Source of the DNA: Rhodobacterales bacterium
GTDB taxonomy: Bacteria > Pseudomonadota > Alphaproteobacteria > Rhodobacterales > Rhodobacteraceae
NCBI GenBank assembly: GCA_013297695.1
Contig: JAAFHX010000009.1
Span: forward strand, 1-45,095
Direction of reading: 5' to 3'
DNA length: 45,095 bases
Position 1 is the first letter of the stretch. The number at the start of each line of letters is the position of its first letter. A program made the position numbers and the translations under genes. Shown here piece after piece: positions 32,767 through 39,934 of the stretch. The notes beneath the pieces are model-generated. The model saw nothing but the letters and a program-made list of their open reading frames with translations. It searched no databases and was not told the origin of the DNA.

Positions 32767-33587
32767 CCAGCCCCACCCTTTCCGCCCCCCGACTTTCCGC
32801 CGTCGTCTTCGACTGGGCGGGTACGATGATCGACCACGGGTCGCAGGCCCCGATGGGGGTCTTCGTCAAGGCTTTCGCGCAGTTCGGGGTCGAGATCACG
32901 GTGGACGAGGCGCGCGGCCCGATGGGAATGGCCAAGCGCGACCATATCCGGACGCTGCTGGCGATGCCGCGCATCGCCGCTGCCTGGGTTGCGGCCCATG
33001 GCGCGGCCCCGACCGAGGCGGACATCGACGCGGTATATGCCGTCTTCGTGCCGATGAACGTGGCCGTCGTGACCGATTTCGCGGACCTGATCGAAGGTGC
33101 CGCCGACCTGACCCTGCGCCTGCGCGCGCGAGGGCTGAAAATCGGGTCCACCACCGGCTATATCCGCGAGATCATGGCCCCCCTGCTGCCGCTGGCCGCC
33201 GCGCAGGGATACGCGCCCGACAATCTGGTCTGTGCGGGCGATCTGGCCGAAGGCCGCCCAAGCCCGATGATGATGTACCGCACCTTCCTTGATCTGGGCG
33301 TCTGGCCCGCCTGCGGTGTGGTCAAGGTGGACGATACCGAGGTCGGCATCGCCGAGGGGTTGAATGCCGGCTGCTGGACGGTGGGCGTCGCCCTGACCGG
33401 CAACGTCTTTGGCCTGAACCCCGCCGAAACGGCGGCGCTGGACGGGGCGACCTATCACCGGCTGCGCGATCAGGCCTATGCGCGCCTGACCCGTGCCGGG
33501 GCGCATTTCGTCATCGACTCGGTGGCCGATCTGGACGCCGTTCTGGACGAGATCGAGGGCGCGCTGGCGCGGGGCGAGCGACCGTGA
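32763..33587 (+). CDS. phnX: Phosphonoacetaldehyde hydrolase (phosphonatase)
   Basis: HAD-superfamily enzyme that splits phosphonoacetaldehyde into acetaldehyde and phosphate. It has 274 residues. The nucleophile motif VVFDWAGTMID has Asp17, and the Schiff-base lysine is Lys58 in GMAKRDHI, the same 41-residue spacing as Asp12/Lys53 of the Bacillus enzyme. GSTTGYIREIM, EGRPSPMMMYRTF and VKVDDTEVGIAEGLNAG complete the active site. It is coupled to the FAD oxidoreductase. No phnW transaminase or phosphonate transporter is seen in the window. Confidence 0.92.
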   Translation: MTSPTLSAPRLSAVVFDWAGTMIDHGSQAPMGVFVKAFAQFGVEITVDEARGPMGMAKRDHIRTLLAMPRIAAAWVAAHGAAPTEADIDAVYAVFVPMNVAVVTDFADLIEGAADLTLRLRARGLKIGSTTGYIREIMAPLLPLAAAQGYAPDNLVCAGDLAEGRPSPMMMYRTFLDLGVWPACGVVKVDDTEVGIAEGLNAGCWTVGVALTGNVFGLNPAETAALDGATYHRLRDQAYARLTRAGAHFVIDSVADLDAVLDEIEGALARGERP

Positions 33588-33642
33588 CACCGAAGCGGCC
33601 CGTCTTGCGCCGCCTCTGCCCGGGCGGTGCCGCCGATTTGCG

Positions 33643-33672
33643 TTGAACAGCCTTGTCGCTTCACTCTACAAC
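33643..33672 (+). promoter_or_regulatory. Candidate promoter of the IalB-like gene
   Basis: TTGAAC (33643-33648), an 18-base spacer and TACAAC (33667-33672) form a plausible sigma-70 promoter, about 60 bases before the start codon. Based on consensus only. Confidence 0.35.
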
Positions 33673-33732
33673 CGGATGACGCGGCGGTGGCTTCAAGATC
33701 GCCTGCGGTTCACCAAGACGATGAGGACGCGC

Positions 33733-34293
33733 GTGACCCAAAGCCCCTTCAGCAAGACCGCCCCGGTTCTGGCCCTGATCTTCGGGATGGTTCTGATGAC
33801 GTCAACCGCCGTTCGGGCCGAGGTCGGCCCCGACCGGGTGATCGAACAGTACAAGGGCTGGACCCTCACCTGCCAAAGCAGCGCCGCAGCCGATGGCGCG
33901 GCCGCCGCGCAACTGGAAAGCTGCACCATGGAACAATCGGTCCGTGACAGCAAAAGCGGGGCCACCGTGATGAAGATCGCCATTGCCGCAGGGCGTGCCG
34001 CGCCCGAGCCGAAAGGAACGATCATCGGCCCCTTCGGCGTGGATCTGGCACAGGGCGTGGACCTTTCGGTCGACGGCGCGCCGGCTGGAAAGCTGGGCTA
34101 CCGGACCTGCGTGCAGGGGGGCTGTATCGCCGACCTGTCGCTGGACGAGGTGCGGCTTGCAGCCTTCCGGGGCGGCGAAACCCTTGTGGTGACGATCCGC
34201 CCGGCGGACAATCCGGAAAAGGATATCGCGCTGACCTTCCCGCTTGCCGGGTTTGGCGATGCACTGGCCCGACTTCAGTCTGCCGTCCAGTAA
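33733..34293 (+). CDS. Invasion-associated locus B (IalB) family exported protein
   Basis: A 186-residue exported protein with an N-terminal signal peptide (VLALIFGMVLMTSTAVRA, then AEVG). The mature part has the IalB pattern: YKGWTLTCQSS, CTMEQSVRDSKSGATVMKIA, GVDLAQGVDLSVDG and YRTCVQGGCIADLSL, with paired cysteines likely in disulfides. IalB proteins are periplasmic or secreted; their molecular role in free-living alphaproteobacteria is unknown. GTG 33733 is chosen because GAGGA (33723-33727) lies at ideal spacing; ATG 33721 in the same frame is the alternative. Confidence 0.82.
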   Translation: MTQSPFSKTAPVLALIFGMVLMTSTAVRAEVGPDRVIEQYKGWTLTCQSSAAADGAAAAQLESCTMEQSVRDSKSGATVMKIAIAAGRAAPEPKGTIIGPFGVDLAQGVDLSVDGAPAGKLGYRTCVQGGCIADLSLDEVRLAAFRGGETLVVTIRPADNPEKDIALTFPLAGFGDALARLQSAVQ

Positions 34294-34395
34294 GCCGCCG
34301 ACGCCGACCCTGCCCGGCCCCCGCATGCCGCCCTTGCCCTGGCGCTTGCCAGCCCAGGCTGCCCGCGTCATCATGCCGGGCCAGGGGGGGATGTG

Positions 34396-34851
34396 ATGCG
34401 GAAGTTTCTGGTTGTGCTGGACGACACGCGCGAGTGTCTGAATGCGATGCGCTTCGCCGCCCTGCGCGCGGCCCATACCGGCGCGGGCGTGCAAATCCTG
34501 TCGGTGATCCGGCCCGAGGAATTCGGCACCTGGATGGGCGTTGCCGACCTGATGCGCGAAGAAGCGCGCGAGCGGATCGTGGCGCATTTCGAGGTCTTTG
34601 CGAAGTGGATGCGTGACAAGCAGGGGGTGAACCCCGAACTGGTGATCCGCGAAGGTGACCCGGTGGCCGAGATTCTGGCCCAGGTGCGCGAAGACCCGCA
34701 GATCGGGGTTCTGGTGCTGGGGGCCGGATCGGAAAAGGCGGGGCCGGGGCCGCTGGTCACAGCCTTGTCGAAGAATGCCGGAAACCTGCCGATTCCGATC
34801 ACCATCGTTCCCGGCGACATGAGCAAGGAACGGCTGGAAGAGATCACCTGA
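34396..34851 (+). CDS. Universal stress protein, UspA family
   Basis: A single UspA domain of 151 residues: N-terminal strand KFLVVLDDTRECLNAMRFAA, then VQILSVIRPEE, and the ATP-loop region VLVLGAGSEKAGPGPLVTAL near residues 108-128. The canonical G-2x-G-9x-G-S/T loop is only loosely matched (GAGSEKAGPGPLV), so ATP binding is uncertain. A purine-rich stretch (AGGGGGGGAT) precedes the start; ATG 34396 follows an in-frame GTG at 34393. It appears to stand alone. Confidence 0.85.
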   Translation: MRKFLVVLDDTRECLNAMRFAALRAAHTGAGVQILSVIRPEEFGTWMGVADLMREEARERIVAHFEVFAKWMRDKQGVNPELVIREGDPVAEILAQVREDPQIGVLVLGAGSEKAGPGPLVTALSKNAGNLPIPITIVPGDMSKERLEEIT

Positions 34852-34903
34852 GCGTCCTGCGCCGCCGGGCGTCATGTTCCGGCCATTTGTGATGGCAGCG
34901 GGG

Positions 34904-35521
34904 TCAGGTTTTCGTGCCGCTGCGGTCGGTGGTGGCAGGGCCGGCGAAGATGCCATCGAAGGCGATGGCAAGGATGCGCTCTACCGCCTGGGCATCGGGC
35001 ACCGGCTGGCCGAACAGAAGCGGGGTGTAGAGCGGACCGTAAAGAACCGCCAAGGCCGCGCCAACGTCGACGCCTGGTTTCAGTTCCCCGGCCGCTGCGG
35101 CCCGCGACATCCGCTCGAACCCCCAGCGACGGCGCGGGTCGAGCCACTTTTCACCCAGCGCGCGGGCAAGTTCGGGGTCGGTCCGCGCACCGCCCAGCAT
35201 CGCCGCCAAAGCCGCGCCGCGCGGACCGCGCAGCAGGTCGGCCAGTTCGGTGATCTGGTGGCGGAAATCGTCGCGCGCCGACCCGGTTTCGGGCAGCCGC
35301 AGCCCATCGACGGTGCCGTGAAAGAACGCCTCGACCGCCAGGTCGGCCCTGCTTTTCCACCAGCGATAGACCGTGGTCTTGCCCGCCCCGGCAGACTGCG
35401 CCGCGCCCTCCATCGTCAGCCCGGCATAGCCGCGCGAAATCAGCAGGCCAAAAGCCGCCGCAAGGATCGCATCGCGCGATGACTCGCTGCGCGGGCGTCC
35501 GGGTCTGGGTCTTGACTCCAT
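34904..35521 (-). CDS. TetR/AcrR-family regulator divergent from a VOC protein
   Basis: A 205-residue repressor with a basic N-terminus (RPGRPRSESSRDAILAAAFG), a helix-turn-helix (LTMEGAAQSAGAGKTTVYRW) and a C-terminal domain resembling TetR_C_16 (ELADLLRGPRGAALAAMLGG, LYTPLLFGQPV). Its start is 47 bases from the divergent VOC gene, and a near-perfect palindrome typical of this TetR branch sits in between. It most likely represses itself and the VOC gene. Confidence 0.88.
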   Translation of the reverse strand: MESRPRPGRPRSESSRDAILAAAFGLLISRGYAGLTMEGAAQSAGAGKTTVYRWWKSRADLAVEAFFHGTVDGLRLPETGSARDDFRHQITELADLLRGPRGAALAAMLGGARTDPELARALGEKWLDPRRRWGFERMSRAAAAGELKPGVDVGAALAVLYGPLYTPLLFGQPVPDAQAVERILAIAFDGIFAGPATTDRSGTKT

Positions 35522-35526
35522 ATTAT

Positions 35527-35547
35527 GAAACGCTACCGTATCGTATC
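35527..35547. promoter_or_regulatory. TetR operator between the divergent tetR and VOC genes
   Basis: GAAACGCTAC (35527-35536), a central C, then GTATCGTATC (35538-35547): 8 of 10 positions are symmetric, with ACGnTAC-n-GTAnCGT as the inner core. This is the common operator shape for TetR proteins of this type, and it lies 6 bases from the tetR start codon. Confidence 0.65.
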
Positions 35548-35568
35548 AAGCAGATCACCGAAGACGCC

Positions 35569-35973
35569 ATGACCATCATTCCCCATACCATTGATATCGG
35601 GGTTGCCGATATGGCTGAAAGCCTGCGCTTCTTCCGCAGGCTTGGGCTGGATGCACCCGACCACAGCGACGGACTTGAACAGGCGCAGATCGCGACAGCG
35701 GGCGGCGCGACCATCGGGCTGATCCTGGAGGCCATGATGCGGGACCATTCCCCCGACTGGCCGACGCCGGTGGGCCAGCGCGTGACCTTTTCCTGCCGCT
35801 GCGACAGCCCGCAGGACCTGGACGCTGCCTGTGCGCGGATGGAGGCTGCGGGCTTTGCCGGGCTGCGCGCGCCCTGGGATGCGTTCTGGGGCCAACGCTA
35901 TGCCTTCCTGCGGGACCCGGACGGCAACAGGATCGATCTGTTTACCCCCTTGGCCCCCGAAGAGGCGCAATAG
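35569..35973 (+). CDS. VOC-family (glyoxalase/bleomycin-resistance fold) protein
   Basis: A 134-residue VOC-superfamily protein: IDIGVADMAESLRFFRRLGL (20 residues) at the start, a VTFSCRCDSPQDLDAACARM strand-helix in the middle and YAFLRDPDGNRIDLFTP at the end. No clear pair of metal ligands could be fixed, so it may be an enzyme or a binding protein. It is divergent from and probably controlled by the TetR protein. The start at 35569 gives the usual N-terminal strand; the upstream part of the frame overlaps the operator. The next 330 bases (35974-36303) carry no recognised gene. Confidence 0.82.
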   Translation: MTIIPHTIDIGVADMAESLRFFRRLGLDAPDHSDGLEQAQIATAGGATIGLILEAMMRDHSPDWPTPVGQRVTFSCRCDSPQDLDAACARMEAAGFAGLRAPWDAFWGQRYAFLRDPDGNRIDLFTPLAPEEAQ

Positions 35974-36303
35974 ACGGGGCCCTGCCCCTGCCGGTCAGCC
36001 ACCGGAAAGCGGCTCATGCCGCGCGGTGATCCGGGGCCCACGGACCCGCGACCGGCAGGCGGGCACTGCCGAACTGCCGGTCAGGGGAGGCATCCGAGGC
36101 CTGTCGATCACTTCCGTTGTCCACGGCGGCGGACGCGCGGCGCAGCATCCGTCGCGGCAGCATGACCGGGCGCTGCGGCGCAAGCCTGACGGCCGGGGCG
36201 TTCGGCCCGAAATGCGATGACGGGGTCGGCCGGTGCTGGTCGATCCGGTCCAAGTCTGCCGCACGCGGCATCGGCGGTTCCTGTTCCCCCGGACAGGCCG
36301 GGA
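35974..36303. other. Gene-free stretch, nothing recognised
   Basis: This 330-base GC-rich stretch lies between the convergent VOC and Crp/Fnr genes. Several frames stay open, but none shows a family motif, a ribosome site or plausible amino-acid use. A decayed gene is possible but I cannot name one. Confidence 0.4.
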
Positions 36304-36984
36304 TCACCCGGCATCCTCGAACGCCGCAAGCGCATTCACGTCCAGGACGGTGATCGCGCCATAGTCGCGGCGCACCAGGCCCGCGTGTTCCAACCGGGCC
36401 AGCGCCGCATTGACCGCCCCGCGCGACATCTGCGCCATGATCCCCAGTTCCGCCTGCGACAGCCGCAGCATCGGCGGGCGCGTATCGGTTTCACGGGCAA
36501 GGTTCGCCAGCGTCAGTGCCAGACGCGCGGGCGCGCTGTGCTGGCGCAGGGCGGTGATCACCGCCACGGTGCGCGCCAGGTTGCCGATGGCGAGGTGCGC
36601 AAGGAACTGCCAGGCCAGCGGGTCTTCCTCGGCCAGACGCTGGAATTCGGCCCGGCTGAGGCGCAGGATGCGGCATTGGCTGCGCGCGATCAGCGCGATC
36701 AGCCGGGGCTGGCCGGTGGCGGTGGCGAATTCGCCAGTCCAGAAACCGGGACCCAGCAGATGCAGCAACGTCGGCGCGTCGCCGCGCGGATGCAGGTGCG
36801 CCTCGACGATGCCTTCGGCCACGCCGTAAAGCCCGCCCGCCTCGTCCCCGGCATGATACAGCGCCTCGCCCGGGCCCAGGTGGATCCGGTCTGACCGGGC
36901 CAGCACCGCCTCGCGGAAGGCGGTCGGGGTCCGGGCCAGCCATCCACCCGTTTCGACGGCAGAGGTATCGAAATCACGCAACAT
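36304..36984 (-). CDS. Crp/Fnr-family transcriptional regulator
   Basis: A 226-residue regulator with an N-terminal cyclic-nucleotide-binding-like beta roll (HLGPGEALYHAGDEAGGLYG, GPGFWTGEFATATGQPR) and a C-terminal winged helix (LRLSQAELGIMAQMSRGAVN, LARLEHAGLVRRDYGAITV). No N-terminal cysteine cluster is present, so it is not an oxygen-sensing Fnr, and the cAMP contact residues of Crp are not evident. It is divergent from the sulfatase gene, 90 bases apart, and may regulate it. A weak TTGT-N10-ACAA symmetry lies at 36994-37011. Confidence 0.88.
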   Translation of the reverse strand: MLRDFDTSAVETGGWLARTPTAFREAVLARSDRIHLGPGEALYHAGDEAGGLYGVAEGIVEAHLHPRGDAPTLLHLLGPGFWTGEFATATGQPRLIALIARSQCRILRLSRAEFQRLAEEDPLAWQFLAHLAIGNLARTVAVITALRQHSAPARLALTLANLARETDTRPPMLRLSQAELGIMAQMSRGAVNAALARLEHAGLVRRDYGAITVLDVNALAAFEDAG

Positions 36985-37074
36985 TCGCACCGATTGTTCA
37001 GGACAGGACAAAGTTCCGCGCTGCGCCCGTATAGGCTGCCCGAACGGGATTGGCCATGCAGGGAGTGTGACCGC

Positions 37075-38631
37075 ATGAAGAGATTGTTGACAACGCTGGC
37101 GCTTCTGGCGGTCACCACCGTCACGGCCCAGGCGCAGGACAAGCCGAACATCGTCATCATCTGGGGCGACGACATCGGGCAGTTCAACATCAGCGCCTAC
37201 AACCACGGCATGATGGGCTACAAGACGCCCAATATCGACAGCATCGCCGCCGAGGGTGCGCTGTTCACCGACTGGTACGGCCAGCAAAGCTGCACTGCGG
37301 GCCGCGCCGCCTTCATGACGGGGCAGTCGCCGATCCGCACCGGCCTTCTGAAGATCGGCCTGCCGGGATCGCCCGAGGGGATCAACATCGCCGACCCGAC
37401 GATTGCGGTCCTGCTGAAGCCGCTTGGCTATGCGACCGGGCAGTTCGGCAAGAACCACTTCGGCGACCGTGACGACATGCTGCCGACGAACCACGGATTC
37501 GACGAGTTCTTTGGCAACCTCTATCACCTGAACGCCGAGGAAGAACCCGAGAACACCGATTATCCGCGCGACATGGTGATGCCGGACGGACGTACCTTCC
37601 TTCAGACCTTCGGTCCGCGCGGCGTGATCCACTCGACGGCGAACGCCGACGGCACGCAGACCATCGAGGATACCGGACCGCTGACCCGCAAGCGGATGGA
37701 GACCATCGACGAAGAGGTGACGACCCGCGCACTGGCCTGGATGGACAAGACCCACGCCGAGGGCAAGCCGATGTTCCTGTGGTACAACACCACAAGGATG
37801 CACATCTTCACGCACCTCAAGGAAGCGTCGCAGGGCGTGACGGGACTTGGCATCTATGCCGACGGGATGGTCGAACATGACGGGATGGTGGGCGAAATCC
37901 TTCAGAAGATCAAGGACCTGGGGATCGAAGACAACACCATCGTGATGTATTCGACCGACAACGGGGCCGAGGTGTTTACCTGGCCCGACGGCGGCACGAC
38001 CATGTTCAAGAGCGAAAAGAACTCGCCCTGGGAAGGTGGCTACCGGGTGCCGACGCTCATCAAATGGCCGGGCGTCATCAAGCCGGGCACCGTCATCAAC
38101 GACATCGGCGCGCATGAGGACATGCTTCCGACGCTGCTGGCGGCGGCGGGCGACCCGACCGTGGTCGAAGACCTGAAGGCGGGCCGCACGATCAACGGGC
38201 GCGACTACAAGGTGCATCTTGACGGGTCCGACCTGCGCCCGGCGCTGGAGGGCAAGGCCGAATGGCCGCGCAAGTCGTTCATTTACTGGACCGATGGCGG
38301 CGACGTGGCAGCCCTGCGGTGGGGCAACTGGAAGGCGCAGTATCTTGACCAGCCGGCGCATGGCCTGGGTGTCTGGCAACAGCCCTTTGTCACCCTGCGG
38401 GCGCCCATCCTGACCAACCTGCGCAGCGACCCGTTCGAGAAGGCGCGTGACGAGGACGCGATGGGTTACCAGCGCTGGTACGTCGAGCGGATGTACATGT
38501 TCATCCCGGCGATGGCCTACATCACGCAGTGGATTCAGAGTTTCAAGGAATTCCCTGTGCGCATGAAGCCAGGCAGCTTCGACCTGCAGGCGGCGATGGA
38601 CGCGATGACGAATACCGCCTCGGGCAGGTGA
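37075..38631 (+). CDS. Exported type I arylsulfatase
   Basis: A 518-residue sulfatase with a signal peptide (MKRLLTTLALLAVTTVTAQA, cleavage near residue 20). Metal-binding aspartates lie in IVIIWGDDIGQFN. The formylglycine motif is QQSCTAGRAAFMTGQ, so Cys73 fits C-x-(S/P/A)-x-R. GQFGKNHFGD and MYSTDNGAEVFTWPDGG complete the active site. The TWPDGG and GVVQ-type C-terminal region resembles the sulfatases often found next to HAD proteins in alphaproteobacteria. Maturation needs a formylglycine-generating enzyme or anSME; neither is in the window. The substrate is unknown. It is followed, 118 bases on, by an exported HAD protein. Confidence 0.88.
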   Translation: MKRLLTTLALLAVTTVTAQAQDKPNIVIIWGDDIGQFNISAYNHGMMGYKTPNIDSIAAEGALFTDWYGQQSCTAGRAAFMTGQSPIRTGLLKIGLPGSPEGINIADPTIAVLLKPLGYATGQFGKNHFGDRDDMLPTNHGFDEFFGNLYHLNAEEEPENTDYPRDMVMPDGRTFLQTFGPRGVIHSTANADGTQTIEDTGPLTRKRMETIDEEVTTRALAWMDKTHAEGKPMFLWYNTTRMHIFTHLKEASQGVTGLGIYADGMVEHDGMVGEILQKIKDLGIEDNTIVMYSTDNGAEVFTWPDGGTTMFKSEKNSPWEGGYRVPTLIKWPGVIKPGTVINDIGAHEDMLPTLLAAAGDPTVVEDLKAGRTINGRDYKVHLDGSDLRPALEGKAEWPRKSFIYWTDGGDVAALRWGNWKAQYLDQPAHGLGVWQQPFVTLRAPILTNLRSDPFEKARDEDAMGYQRWYVERMYMFIPAMAYITQWIQSFKEFPVRMKPGSFDLQAAMDAMTNTASGR

Positions 38632-38701
38632 CCCCGGGCGCGTGCCGACCCGCGCAGTCTGCGGGCGGCGGGAAACAATGGTTGACTTGAGTAATGATCG
38701 C

Positions 38702-38726
38702 AGGCGCCCTGCCCCACGGGGCGCCT
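38702..38726 (+). terminator. 8-bp hairpin between the sulfatase and HAD genes
   Basis: AGGCGCCC (38702-38709) and GGGCGCCT (38719-38726) pair perfectly around a 9-base loop, 71 bases after the sulfatase stop and 23 bases before the HAD start. A TTGACT lies just upstream (38691 region) without a clear -10. No U-run: it may be an attenuator or an mRNA-processing hairpin. Confidence 0.35.
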
Positions 38727-38749
38727 CGCGCATTCTGAAAGGACAGGAC

Positions 38750-39724
38750 ATGCGGAAACGGGTGGTCGCGCTGCTGCTGTTGCTTGCGGCTCCGGTCTGG
38801 GCGCAGGACATGCCGCTGCCCTCGTGGAACGACACCGGGACGAAGACGGCGATCCTTGCCTTCGTGGCCGATGTGACGGACGAAAGCGCCGACACCTTCG
38901 TGCCCGAGGCCGACCGGATCGCGGTCTTCGACAATGACGGCACGCTGTGGTCGGAACAGCCGGTCTACTTCCAGTTCCTGTTCGCGCTGGACCGGGCAAG
39001 GGCGCTGGCCGCCGCCGACCCGGCCTGGGCGACGACCCCGGTGCTGAAGGCGGCGGTGGCGGGCGACATGAAGACGATCATGACCGGAGGACATGCGGCG
39101 CTTCTGGAAATCGTGGAGGCAACGCATTCCGGCCTTGCGGTGGATCAGTTCACTGCCCAGGTTGCCGACTGGATCGCCACGGCAAAGCACCCGACGACCG
39201 GGCTGCGCTATGACCAGATGACCTATCAGCCGATGATCGAACTGCTGGACTATCTGCGCGCGAACGGGTTCCAGACCTTCATCGTCTCGGGCGGCGGGGT
39301 CGATTTCATGCGGGCCTTCACCGAACAGGCCTATGGGGTGCCGCCGCAGAACGTGATCGGCTCGCTTGGCAAGGCGACGTATCGGGTCGTGGACGGCGTG
39401 CCGCAGATCATCAAGGACCCCGGCATCGCCTTCATCGACGACAAGGAGGGCAAGCCCATCGGGATCGAGCGGGCCATCGGCAAGCGGCCGATCCTTGCGG
39501 CCGGAAACTCGGACGGCGACTACCAGATGCTGCAATGGACCACGGCCGGGACCGGCCCGCGTCTGGGCCTGCTGATCCACCATACCGATGCGGCACGCGA
39601 ATTCGCCTATGACCGGCCAAGCGCCATCGGGCAACTGGACCGCGCACTGGACGATGCGCCCGGAATGGGCTGGCTGGTGGTGGACATGGCGAAAGACTGG
39701 GCGCGGGTCTGGACCGGCGACTGA
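38750..39724 (+). CDS. Exported HAD-superfamily phosphatase-like protein
   Basis: A 324-residue protein with a signal peptide (VVALLLLLAAPVWA, then QDMP). The HAD motif I is IAVFDNDGTLWSEQP with Asp61 and Asp63, motif II FQTFIVSGGGVDFM, and motif IV GNSDGDYQML. This SerB-like pattern of periplasmic HADs fits a phosphomonoesterase or a related hydrolase. AAAGGAC precedes ATG 38750. It follows the exported sulfatase on the same strand, so the two may act on the same sulfated or phosphorylated extracellular material. That is inference. Confidence 0.85.
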   Translation: MRKRVVALLLLLAAPVWAQDMPLPSWNDTGTKTAILAFVADVTDESADTFVPEADRIAVFDNDGTLWSEQPVYFQFLFALDRARALAAADPAWATTPVLKAAVAGDMKTIMTGGHAALLEIVEATHSGLAVDQFTAQVADWIATAKHPTTGLRYDQMTYQPMIELLDYLRANGFQTFIVSGGGVDFMRAFTEQAYGVPPQNVIGSLGKATYRVVDGVPQIIKDPGIAFIDDKEGKPIGIERAIGKRPILAAGNSDGDYQMLQWTTAGTGPRLGLLIHHTDAAREFAYDRPSAIGQLDRALDDAPGMGWLVVDMAKDWARVWTGD

Positions 39725-39752
39725 CAATCGCTGCACCGCCCCCCCGTCGCCG

Positions 39753-39779
39753 GTGCCCTCTTGGCCCGCCGGAGGGCAC
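39753..39779 (+). terminator. Hairpin after the HAD gene
   Basis: GTGCCCTC (39753-39760) and GAGGGCAC (39772-39779) pair perfectly around an 11-base loop, 29 bases after the stop. No U-tract, so the terminator role is tentative. Confidence 0.35.
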
Positions 39780-39898
39780 GGCGGGTATCCTACAGCGGTT
39801 CCGTCGCCCTTTCGGCAGATGTCACCAACGGCTGATCTGCTTTCCGGCGCGACGGCGGTCGCATCGCCAACAATTCCCGCGTGTCGCCGCGCAGGTTT

Positions 39899-39907
39899 TG
39901 CTATGAT
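39899..39907 (+). promoter_or_regulatory. Extended -10 promoter of the protease gene
   Basis: TGC followed by TATGAT (39902-39907) is a good extended -10 element, 28 bases before the start codon. No -35 hexamer is evident at the right distance, as is common with extended -10 promoters. Confidence 0.4.
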
Positions 39908-39934
39908 GGGTGCATCTGGCTGCCGGGTGGTACG

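Noticed and set aside
36994-37011. TTGT-N10-ACAA as an Fnr or Crp operator
   Set aside because: Spacing and half-sites do not fit TTGAT-N4-ATCAA or TGTGA-N6-TCACA, so it was not called as a site.
36985-38943. Upstream extension of the Crp/Fnr frame to 38943 on the minus strand
   Set aside because: The extension is antisense to the sulfatase and shows no motif; the Crp/Fnr protein has a normal start at 36984.
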